Notes under the pieces: generated by a model
What the model was told of the DNA's origin: nothing
What the model saw: the letters and a program-made list of their open reading frames with translations, nothing else
Database searches by the model: none
Part shown: positions 1 to 12,800 of the stretch, piece by piece
Layout of the letters: each line of letters starts with the position of its first letter
Numbering within the stretch: position 1 is the first letter of the stretch
Assembly (NCBI GenBank): GCA_949126835.1
Contig: OX421500.1
Location: 26,292,731 to 26,356,730, forward strand
Reading direction: 5' to 3'
Length of the DNA stretch: 64,000 nucleotides
Source: Anisus vortex
Lineage: Eukaryota > Mollusca > Gastropoda > Planorbidae
Position numbers and translations under genes: made by a program

Positions 1-881
1 TTGGTAATTAAAAAAAAAAACCTTTTCCTTAGAGTGGTCTCCCGTTTTAAATATGGCGACATAGAGTATCGTTTCGATACTTTCAGTACATGCAGTTTAC
101 TGCACGTGAATATACTAACCACTAGCGGCTTAACGGTTAACATAAAACGTATATAATTATTAATTAAATCCTTTAGTAAATACGTTACTTATTTGAAAGA
201 CCATAATACTTAGTTTAGTCTTTTTATACAAGAAGAATACGAAGCCGATTTGTTAGATTTATTGAATTTCTGAATTCAATTTCAAAATATTAAATATTAT
301 TTTATATTTATAGGTATAGTATAGGCCTAATAATTGCACCGGTAAAAAAAATCAGCTGCTGTTTACATATAAAATACTATTTTTTTTTCTGTTTATTAGA
401 TTTTTAAAAATTCATATCTGATATTATAGTACTTGAAAATTAATATGAAAGCTTAGTTAGAGTTAGAGTAATAGAGTTAGTTAGATCTAGAATCTAGAGT
501 TAGAGCCTTTTACTTTTATTCATTATGATGATATTCGGAAAATATTCCATTAAATTAAATATTATTAAATTATTAGGTCAGTAGCATACATTTACATTAG
601 GCCTACTTACTCATTACTTTACTAAGACTACATGCTTTTTTTTAAATAGGAAAGTTAAATTAGTATTTGATGTTATGAGAACAGGCCTATATTTTCACTT
701 TCCACTTGACTTTAACTTTATGGTTGGGGTCCTACAGTAGAACAGTAGCCTATAGGCCATAGGCCCACTATAGACTATAGGACTATAGGGCCTACTATGT
801 TGCTTACATAATTATTATTTTTATAAACATAATTTTAACTTTCAGTTATATGCTTTATTTGATGCCTGTCTGTACAAGACA
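1..881 (+). other. YEATS2 upstream region with probable 5' UTR splice acceptor
   Basis: AT-rich sequence without a supported ORF. A pyrimidine-rich stretch ending in AG at 844-845 (TTTTAACTTTCAG) lies 36 bp before the YEATS2 ATG, so the start codon is probably in a second exon and an untranslated first exon lies further upstream. I cannot place the promoter or that exon. Several TAGGCC-type motifs occur here. Confidence 0.4.
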
Positions 882-3800
882 ATGTCTGGTTTAAAGCGTA
901 ATCACGAGGACGTTGATCCTGACTATGCTGATATTGGGAATCAGCAGAATAAACGACAGAGGGCCCTTGAAGAAGATGGTAGGTTGCTTTCAAAATACTC
1001 AAATAGAAAAAACTTATGAATGAAATCTTTATATTTCTGTTAGGCCCTATAAAACCAATTACCTTTCTTGCCAAAATGGAAACTCTCATATAATATATGT
1101 GATATATTGATAACTTATTGCCATAATTGTTTACTTTAGCCAAACAAGCAGTTTGTCAACGAATACAGAATATTATTAAAAGTGAATTTCTTAAAGAAAT
1201 AAACAGCAAAGAATCAGAGCTCCAACAAGTTGATAAGGTAATTGTTTTAATTATAATAAATGGATGAAATGTTTGTTTTATATTTGTTGAACTTAAGTTT
1301 TTATCTGCATAACAAAGTAAGTTAACTCTTTCTCTCCGGATCGACGATACCAGCTTCGATTTTAAAACGGCCATTTCGTCGGATCGACGATGCCAGCGTC
1401 GATTTATTAAATTACGCTTATTTTGTTTATTTTCAGCGCTATTATTTGAATTTTACTTTTACATAAATCTAGAATGTTTTCCTTTGAATAACATCCGGAT
1501 TTGTGTTTACATTGTGTTTTTATTGAAAAAAATGCATTTTTATAGATTATTTTTCACCCGTGTAGGGCCATATGTGGTGTGTCGTGATTATAAATGATAA
1601 AAACTGGCTTTATATTTATATTTTAAAAGAAATATTTGTTTTTTAATAGTGAAAAAGGGTACCGGTATATATTTTAGGAAAACAATGTAGTTAATTAATT
1701 TGGGAATTTATATATTTTTGGTGTGAGTCTTGGAATTTGTGTTATGTAAGAATATGGTGAGTAATTTTTTTTATTATTTTCGTTTAAAATATTTTTTTTA
1801 ATGTAAGTTACAAATGTTTTTTTATTCTCTGTAAGGAGCTTTTAGTTTCCTTTAATTCAATACCAAATATGATATTGTCTGATTAAAACCAAAAGAGTTA
1901 TTAAGATTTGAAGATTGCAATAGTAATAACAAAGAGAAATAAAAGGATAATTCCGTTAGAATAAGAAAAATAATTCCGGAGAGAAAGAGTTAAAGCATTT
2001 CTCCAAATAAAGAAATGAATTAGCCATAATAATCACAGTATTGCATGTTGTGACAAAATAATTTTATTTAGCAAAGCCTTTTTTGTATAGTTTTAAATGT
2101 CTTGCATCTTTGTAACACATGATTTAACATTGTTTACTTTTTATTGATTTCCCATTTTTCAGCGTCTAAGTGAAGCTAGATTAATGATGGACAGACTCCG
2201 TGCTTGTGTTGTGGCCACCTATTACGGCCAAATCAACAATGCATCCTTTGCCCAGGTATTGATGCATGTCTAAGATGTAACTTTATTTTTTTTCAATCAA
2301 TTAATCTCATACAGATTTGTTGAAGAAAAATAAAACATATTTCTTATAGGCCTTCTGGTTTTCTATTTTCTAGCCCTCAAATGCCAATGGTCCACCCTCA
2401 TCTATCCATCCTGCTGTGAAAAAATTTATCGGTAAAGCTCCGAGCCACCAAACTACATTTGATACATCTGATGAGCCAAATCATCTGCAAGAAACTTGTA
2501 AAGAGAAATTCAAAAGTAAGAATGAACAAACATAGCATTATACTCTATAGAAAAAACAACAACTTGGTTTTGTGTGAATACTGAAAGAATGAACAAACAT
2601 AGCATTATACTCTATAGAAAAAACAACAACTTGGTTTTGTGTGAATACTGAAAGAATGAACAAACATACCATTATACTGTATAGAAAAAACAACAACTTG
2701 GTTTTGTGTGAATACTGAAAGAATGAACAAACATAGCATTATACTCTATAGAAAAAACAACTTGGTTTTGTGTGAATACTGAAAGAATGAACAAACATAC
2801 CATTATACTGTATAGAAAAAACAACAACTTGGTTTTGTGTGAATACTGAAAGAATGAACAAACATACCATTATACTGTATAGAAAAAACAACAACTTGGT
2901 TTTGTGTGAATACTGAAAGAATGAACAAACATACCATTATACTGTATAGAAAAAACAACAACTTGGTTTTGTGTGAATACTGAAAGAATGAACAAACATA
3001 CCATTATACTGTATAGAAAAAACAACAACTTGGTTTTGTGTGAATACTGAAAGAATGAACAAACATACCATTATACTGTATAGAAAAAACAACAACTTGG
3101 TTTTGTGTGAATACTGAAAGAATGAACAAACATACCATTATACTGTATAGAAAAAACAACAACTTGGTTTTGTGTGAATACTGAAAGAATGAACAAACAT
3201 ACCATTATACTGTATATAAAAAACAACAACTTGGTTTTGTGTGAATACTGAAAGAATGAACAAACATACCATTATACTGTATAGAAAAAACAACAACTTG
3301 GTTTTGTGTGAATACTGAAAGAATGAACAAACATACCATTATACTGTATAGAAAAAACAACAACTTGGTTTTGTGTGAATACTGAAAGAATGAACAAACA
3401 TACCATTATACTGTATAGAAAAAACAACAACTTGGTTTTGTGTGAATACTGAAAGAATGAACAAACATACCATTATACTGTATAGAAAAAACAACAACTT
3501 GGTTTTGTGTGAATACTGAAAGAATGAACAAACATACCATTATACTGTATAGAAAAAACAACTTGGTTTTGTGTGAATACTGAAAGAATGTTTTAATTTC
3601 TTTAGTTAATGTCTTTTGTTTTCATTGAATAAAAGATTTTTTTAAAAGGATGAATTAAAAAAAAAAAAATTATAATTGTAAGATATAAGTAACCATAGTC
3701 ACAGAAAGTAAAGCTGTAACATATTCTCATTCTAAATGAACAACAGGGTAACATTATTTTGTTGATTGTTATCGCCTGTCATATTTTAATATCTTTTTGT

Positions 3801-6800
3801 TGAGCAACAAATCAGCCATTGCAACGTAAGCCTCTTTTTTTTGTTTACAGCTAAATCTGTTGGACATGAAAGAAAACCAAAGTCGAATTTCATTGGATCA
3901 AGTTCATCTTCACAGCACCCACCTTTAGCATCATCTGTAAATACAAATGCAGTAAGGAATTCTACACATTTCTCTCTCTATATATATATATATCGTCGTT
4001 GCTTGGCAAAAACCGGCCAAGTCGGAAATTTTTAATTTTTTTTTTTACCTAAATTTTCCTTGGGATATCCCACATGATGTCTAAATATATCTTGTAGTAT
4101 TGTCCAATCTATTTTCTACAATTTTTTACATTATAAAAACTGCTACGTTGATTTTTTTACTCGATCTTTGCAGTTTTTTGCTTCTCCTGAAAAATTTTCT
4201 GTTTTGGACTTGGACCTTTTTTCGCCTGCAACGATGATATATATATATATATATAGTAGTGTTTCTTCTAAAATCTTCAAAATAAGACTGTAAAAAAAAA
4301 GAAAAAAGTTACAAAATCAGAAAGTTCAAATTTCTTGCTTTATGCAGGATGACATAATCAATTTGCTTGCAAGCAGCAAATAAAATATTGATTATTTAAG
4401 ATACTTTTGTTGTTTCTAGTAGTTTTTGTAGCATACAAGATCTGCCATTTTGTTTTTTTAAATAACAGGTACTGTATTTTTAAAATTGTATTATTATATT
4501 GCAGACAACCAATGCTACTATTCCTGACTCCATGGCTTATGATGACAGGAGGTCTAGATTTAAAATTAAGAAGAAAATTTTTGTTGGCAATGTTTCAAAG
4601 TAAGATATTTTTCTTTGTTTTGTTTTTTCAAATCAAGTTTTAGCCTTGTGCTAAACTATTGTTACTTGAGAGTTTACATTTAATAACTTTGTGATGGAAT
4701 AGTTTTAGCGTCTTTACTATAAAAAAAACACTGACCTTATTTAAGTCATAAAGATGAACAATTATTTTGAGTGTAACCAAACAATGGACTTTTTTGTCTT
4801 CTGTAGCAAAAAAAAAAGCTTTTGAGAAATCTGTTTTTTTTATATCTAAATGTTTATCCTATTAAATTAACTAAGCAATCATTGTCCTCCTATATAGATA
4901 TATTCCAGTTGACCACAGAGAAGCAAATGACATGTCCAGTCACAAGTGGATGGTCTATGTCCGGGGTCCCAGATCTACACCAGATATTTCTGGCTTTGTC
5001 AAAAAAGTATGGTTCTTCCTTCACCATAGCTATAAGCCGAATGACTTGGTTGAGATAAGGTGAGTTGATTCCAAGTACTGATATTTGAACTGTGATAAGT
5101 TGAGTGGAGTCAAAGTATTCACTTAGTCATCTAAACCCCATAGACAAGAAATATTACCATAATGCCATTATTTATTCACAGTTCTCCACCATTCCACTTG
5201 ACACGTCGAGGCTGGGGGGAATTTCCCGTACGAGTACAGCTGCACTTTGTGGATCCTCGAAATAAGAAAGTTGATATCATCCACCACTTGAAGGTAGCGT
5301 TGAATCCAATGGAATCAACTTCTGCATTTGAATGGCTGAATAATCCATTCCCCCATCGTATTTTATGACTGTTAAACAGTTTGAATTTTCAAAGTTAATG
5401 ATTTTAATGAAGACTTATTTTATATCATGTATTTTAATGAAATTCTACTTTTATCTATTGTAGCTGGATAAAACGTTCACTGGTCTGCAAACCCCTGGAG
5501 CTGAAACAGTAAGTATTTTCTCAAGTTTTTGGATAGATGTAGATTTGTTCAGAAAGAAGAGATTTGTATTAAGAGTCTACCAGTCCTGCTAAGTAAAGTA
5601 AACAGCCCTAGACCTTTCTACTTCAGACACATGCTGTACAGAGTTATAAATCTCTTGGGTGTTTTAATTCATGCATCTGATAATTTGGGATGATACTATA
5701 GTATATTTTGTTTAACCCTTTACTGGGCAGACGTTTTTCCATTTTCTAGCTTTGTGCGGGCAAGATTTTTTAGGATTTTTTGACGCGCCTATTTATTTGT
5801 TTGAGATTCTATTTTATCCATTGTTACTTCTTCAAACAATTGATTGGAAGTAGCTTAACTGAGACTGATTAGCCACAGGCCAATTGGGGCCAGTTTGTTC
5901 CCTAAATTCTTCTATTTTTATTTCATTTGTTACATTTTCCACCCATGGGGGGGGGGTCTCCCGATGGTCCCTCCCATCTACTTCAAGATCAGACTCACAA
6001 CTTTCAATATATCTTTTTTCACTGTCGGAAAAATTGAAAGTAGGCCACTATCGATATCACTATCAAACTTAACTTCACCAGATTAAAAAATGCCCATTAA
6101 ACTAAACCAGAAGATTGCCTAACTAAGACTCAACGGCTCCATCACACCACTTCGCGAAAAAAAATGTTTAAAATATGAAAAAATAAACTTACAGTGATGA
6201 AAAATTTACTAGAGATACTTCAGACATTATATAAACCGGAAATAAACAAACGGAATGCTCCCAAGATCTCGGACTAAACGAGAAAGCAGCCTGAACTATA
6301 TAAATTGTCACTGACGTTTGTGGGCGTTTTGCACATATTGGCAACGGACTTTTTCGGCCGCAATGCCCGGTAAAGGGTTTATTTTACCAAAAAATATAAT
6401 CAAAGGATAGAATTGCAATATTGTTGATTATCAAAAAGATTTCTTTGTTAATAGTTGGGCACCCTAAAATTAAAAATGTTCTGTTCTACTAGAAGTTTCA
6501 AAGTCTGCATTCTTGTATGCAATACATTGAACAAAAACCTGAATATTTAGCAAAAACTGTAGTAGTATATATTATTTATATGCATTATTTTTTAAAGTGT
6601 TTAACTTTACAAACAATACAAAGACTTTGATGTTTTTAAATTGACATTGTTTTTGATTTATTCTCACAGGTTGTTGAGGTAGAGCTAGAGAAAGATTTCT
6701 TTGGAATGGCTGATATTAACACAGTCAATGGGTTGACAACGGCTCAGTGCGCCCCTCCATTCACAATGAAACCATTGTCCCAGACAGACAGAACATCAGA

Positions 6801-9800
6801 GAAACTAGCACACATTGGACCACCCAGCAGCACAAATGAAATCAGCCACACTAGGGAAGAACCTCGCAGTGAGTTGGACGATGCAAAAGAGGCTGTCTTA
6901 CCTGATGGCACTGCAGTTTCTGTGCAAGATGACTACCATGTCACCATAGCACACGAGGAGCCAGAAGATAATGTTGTAGATGTGGGAGGCGATGTCAAAT
7001 TTACCTTGCCCGACCCAGTCACGCTGGGCAACGGTGCTGCAAGACCTAAACAAACTCTGACAGTCATTGAAAAACCTGGGCAGGTAAAACAGGAGGAGAA
7101 AGTTCTCACAGCTGATTCAGTCATGCAGAACACTCAAATCTGTAACACAAATACTCAATCTGTCAATGAGAACACTCTATCCATCAGTGCAAACACTGTG
7201 TCAGCTTTGAACACTACTATTGGTGAAACCCCTGTGGTAAAAAATGAACAGGTTTATACTGTCATCCCATCAGTATTCCCCAGTGTTACGTCTCTCTCAA
7301 TCTCAAAACAGTCTGCAGCATTGAGTAAGCCCAATGTTTCCCAGGCAAATATTATTCTAATGCCAACCTCTTCAGCTCCCACACCTACAGTGGCTAAAAG
7401 TAATATATCAATACTGGATGGCCCATCATTACTTGCTGGAAATAAAACAAACTCTTTACCTGCAGTGCAAAAACTTTTTTTTCTCAGTTCTCACTCACAA
7501 GCTACTTCACTGTTGGAAACTACATCTCCTGCAGTAAGCAGTCCACATATTTTACTGCAGACATCTACAGCCAAACAACCACAGATATTACTGCAGACGT
7601 CTGCTGTAAGACAGCCTCAACTTGTACAGCAGCAGACGTCAGTCGTCAGGCAGCCCCAGATTCTCCAGCAGACGTCTGTCGTCAGACAGCCCCAGATTCT
7701 CCAGCAGACGTCTGTCGTCAGACAGTCCCAGATTCTCCAGCAGACGTCTGTGGTCAGACAGCCCCAGATTCTTCAGCAGACATCTTTGGTCAGACCTACT
7801 GCACCGAAGCAAGTGTCACTGTTGACTGGCCGAGTTGTTGGGTCATCTCCAACAGCTACTCAACAAATAATCCCTTCCACTACTCACATCTCCACTTCAT
7901 TATTAGCTCAGGGGCCTAAGCTTGTTAATTCATCCAATCAGACTATCATTCTCAACAAAGGAACCAATCAATTTGTGCTTGTGAACAATGCTCCACCTCA
8001 GGCTAATGAACCAGCCAATCAGTTGACAGATTTAAATGGCCATGTCATTTATTCTGGTGATTCACCATACCCAATAGCAGTGAGGGTTGCTAACCCTGCC
8101 TCCATGAGATGTCCAAAACAGATCTCTTTATTGAAAAATATGAACCTTCCCACAGTTTCAAATGTGATTCATCAAACTGTCTCTTCTGTAATACACAGTC
8201 CGCAGAGCAATTTGTCCACGATGCGTTCCCTAGACCCGCTACTGACTTACCCGAAAATGTCAGCAGTGGGAATCACAAAACACGGGAGGAACTATTTAAA
8301 AAGCATGGCAATAAAAGTAGAAAAAACAGAGGAAGAAAGAAAACTGGGTCAGTATGAAATATTGAAAGCTTGGAAAGAAAATCCTGAACTGTACGAGAGA
8401 AGTTCTGTGAAGGCCAAAAAAAATGTTCTCCTGGCTAGAGATATAATAGAAGGTGAAGCTGAGGATATACCTGAGCTAATGTAAGTTCTATGTGTACAGA
8501 GTTTTAGATTGTCACGTGCGAAATCAGCTACTGACGTATAATATTATATTTAGGAATGTAATATTTATACATTCTTTTGATTCACATCCCTCTTGGATCC
8601 TACAAGGTTGTATAAGAATTAGTATTGGTGTTATTGTAGTAGATTTGATATTTATTTGGCTCGTAGGATGTGTTTTAAGTGTATGAAGTGAATTAGGTAA
8701 ACTGTACCTTAATATAGAGGAAATCCACAATCCTGTTTGAATGATTAAACACAATTTTATTCCAACAAGTTGAAATTATGAATATAACAGCAACACAGAG
8801 TACAGGTATCAATATTATAGGATGAAACTTAATCAGTTGAGATTCTTCTATATCGTACTAAGCCAAAATAACGTATCTTTTAAGAAAGTGGTCAAGAACA
8901 GTCCTCACACAATAGCGCCCAAGCTAGAACTCCAACTATCTCCAAATCCTCGTGCGCAACGTATGACGTATGAACTTCTAGAGCATTTATAGACTCGTAC
9001 ATCTCTTGCTATTGTAAGGTTTATAAGTGCGCTGGATGTACGATTTAAGATTGTTTCTTCGGAAAGAAAAAGTAAAAGTATAAATATTTTGTTCATGTAA
9101 TTGGTAAATGTTGAATAACTATTTACTTGTGTACCTTGCTTAGTAAAGAAACTTTTCCCTCATGTTCTTTTATACCTTTGAAAAATGATTACCAACTAAA
9201 ATTTGATATCATTTAACACTTGAAATATTGTTTTACCAAGGTAACTGTGATATATAATTATTATAACCATGACCATAATGCATTTGTCTGAATAGGGTTT
9301 CAATTTTGATAATTATAAAAAAATGAAGAAAAATAAAAACATTACAATGATCTGGTCCTGTGGTTGTAGTATTCTGGATTGTTGATTTAAAAATTTAGGT
9401 CCAAACCCCCATGGCAGACCTTTGCCTGTTGCCCTGCAGGATGGACATTAAACATAAGAATCTTCTATCAAGCAGGAGTGTCTGTAACTTGTAAGACAAG
9501 ATATCACTTTAATAATGGATGCAAAGTCTGTAAGACCATTTTAAACTGTTAAGTAGGTCACGAAAGAAAACATTATCTGAAATATTTGTGAAATTCATTT
9601 GCTTTTTGTACAGTTTTTAACACTACATTCTGAATTAGTTCAAATATTATTCTGAAAATAATGCTTGACAATTTCTTTGAAACTCTGATTTAAAAAAAAA
9701 AAGGGGACATAACATTCTTTACTTGTAGCAGACTTGCCTTTAATTTGAATTTATCTGTTCATTTATATACATGTTCAAGGAACTGTATATCTTTATATGT

Positions 9801-12800
9801 AAATGTGTAAAATAATTTTATTTTGTTTTCTTGGTATGAAATCAAATACATGTTTTGATGTACTAGATTTGTAAAGTGTATTTTGGTTGCTGCATTTAGT
9901 GTTAATGCCCTCCCTTTGTACTAGACCACAAGACCCCCACCCCCCAGTGTTCCTGTTCTTTATTAAACTGAACATGTTCATTGAGTTTGTCTATGGATCC
10001 TATTTATTTTTTCTCAACCATTGATCCCATTGGTCAGCTTGACATTTACATTTCTGCAGTAGATTCTACACCTTTTAAACTATCTGCTGTTAAATGGGAA
10101 AATGTTAAAATAAAATTCACACAAATACATAACTACATGGTATTGTCAGTTGTTGTTTTTTTTCCAGCTTAAAACCCCCGCACAAAAAATGTGTATATTT
10201 CAGGATATCTTTAATGGACAATAATATAATATAAATGTTTATTTTTAATAGCAAGGTATTGACAAACAAAATAGTTCTGGAGTTAGTCTAAATTATCAGA
10301 CATTAACACAAAGGACTTAAACTTTCAAGTTTTTGTTGGTGTTAATAATATTAAATAAAATAAACATATTTACATAAAACTAAATGGCATAAGTTGGGGT
10401 AAAGTAAAGGCGTTGGGCATTGTGCTGGCCACACATCTCCTAGTATTCCATGGCCACAGAAACTGGTTAACTCTGCTTCCTGGCCCTATGATCAGTTTGG
10501 TCCGATGTAAAATAATAATGTTTGTATTAGATTAAGAACTTAAATCAGTTCTGCTTCATTATTTGTTCACTTCTAGATCAAATAATTTGTTGTCTAGATG
10601 ATAAAAGTTATTTTTTGTGTTTCAATTATATTATAATTATAGATCACCTGTTTTAGTGGCCCATATGTGGTTTTAATTATAGAGAATATGTTTTAGTGGC
10701 CCATATGTGGTTTTAATTATAGAGAATATGTTTTAGTGGCCCATATGTGGTTTTAATTATAGAGAATATGTTTTAGTGGCCCATATGTGGTTTTAATTAT
10801 AGAGAATATGTTTTAGTGGCCCATATTTGGTTTTAATTATAGATCACCTGTTTTAGTGGCCCATATTTGGTTTTAATTATAGATCACCTGTTTTAGTGGC
10901 CCATATGTGGTTTTAATTATAGATCACCTGTTTTAGTGGCCCATATGTGGTTTTAATTATAGATCACCTGTTTTAGTGGCCCATATGTGGTTTTAATTAT
11001 AGATCACCTGTTTTAGTGGCCCATATGTGGTTTTAATTATAGATCACCTGTTTTAGTGGCCCATATGTGGTTTTAATTATAGATCACCTGTTTTAGTGGC
11101 CCATATGTGGTTTTAATTATAGATCACCTGTTTTAGTGGCCCATATGTGGTTTTAATTATAGATCACCTGTTTTAGTGGCCCATATGTGGTTTTAATTAT
11201 AGATCACCTGTTTTAGTGGCCCATATGTGGTTTTAATTATAGATCACCTGTTTTAGTGGCCCATATGTGGTTTTAATTATAGATCACCTGTTTTAGTGGC
11301 CCATATGTGGTTTTAATTATAGATCACCTGTTTTAGTGGCCCATATGTGGTTTTAATTATAGATCACGACCTGTTTTAGTGGCCCATATGTGGTTTTAAT
11401 TATAGATCACCTGTTTTAGTGGCCCATATGTGGTTTTAATTATAGAGAAAATGTTTTAGTAGGCCATCTGTGGTGGAACAATCAATTAAATACTGGTTTT
11501 AATCAATGTTCCTGTACTGTTCCTGTAGTACTCTGTAATTGATCTCAATTTAAACTGTTTTATTGATGGAACACATTCATATAATTTAGAACATGAAGAC
11601 AAAAACACACATTTATAAAAGCTACATGCCATAAATAGAAACAAAACTTGTTGACTTTTTTGTTCTTGAGAATACAGAAACAATTTATTTCATTAGCTTA
11701 AGAGCCAACTTATAAAAAAATTACTTTTTAAATAAGTCATGGAGATATTTAATGTTATTTGGTGTCAACAATTTGATTATAATTTGTGTCTTACATACAT
11801 TACAATACATGTCACAGAAGCAGTATATATATGAACATGATTAACTTAAGCAGTTCCATTATGATATTAGTATTGACCATAAACTATATTTGTCACAGTC
11901 ATTTCACAATCGCCTAAGTCATTTTTGGGGGGTTTTGAGTTTAGAGTTGAAATGTATAGTTTACACAGTCTTCTATTTCATGGCAAATCGCCTATATCTT
12001 AAACCAATCAGAACAAGTTTTTTTTACAAAATGTATCTAGGTTAAACAACAGAATGAATACAGATGTCATTCAGTTTTTTTTAGTTATCTCGAAAGATGA
12101 AAAAATGACTTAGGCGATTGTGAAATGACCCTGACGAAATATGGTACTAGGCACTTTCAGATATTATAAAAAAATTGTTGGTGTCTTATTCCATAGAACT
12201 GAAGACTATCAAAGTATGTCAGCTTTACTGAAAGATGCTGTCAAGTTGCATCCCTTGATTCAGGAAAATGTCAGTAAGTTTCAATGGTATCTAAACGTGT
12301 AAGTCTGAATATAGTGGTAAAGTGTTATATACCCAGATACTCTAGCAGTTACTTGTTGCTGATTGACTCCGAAGTCTGTTGATTTTCCATCTTTATCTAC
12401 AATCCTTCATCTCATTCACTTATCTCGTGAAGGCCAAGTAGTGTAACTAAAGAGACACAAAACTGCACTGTTTATAGGCTGCTAAAACTGATGCTTACAA
12501 AAATAATATCATAAACATTATTATAAACATTACAATAAACATTACAATTAGATCAATTAGTTGACAAAATTTTATTATTTGTTATCTACTGAAATTTTAA
12601 TTAAATATAAAAAAATGATTTCAACACATGAGTATCTTACCTTCTAAGTTTGTGTACTAACAAACGAGTTAGGTGTCAATTTCAACCCCTGCCCCCAGAA
12701 GACATTTTCCCTAATTACGCCACTAAGAGGGCTGTTGATTTATATCTTTATTTACATGCCTTCATTCTTCATTTCATTCACTTTAAACTATTTCTTTGTT

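Noticed and set aside
6933..8357. Antisense and alternate-frame ORFs within YEATS2 exon 10
   Set aside because: Shadows of the real coding frame and of its in-frame 36-bp repeat.
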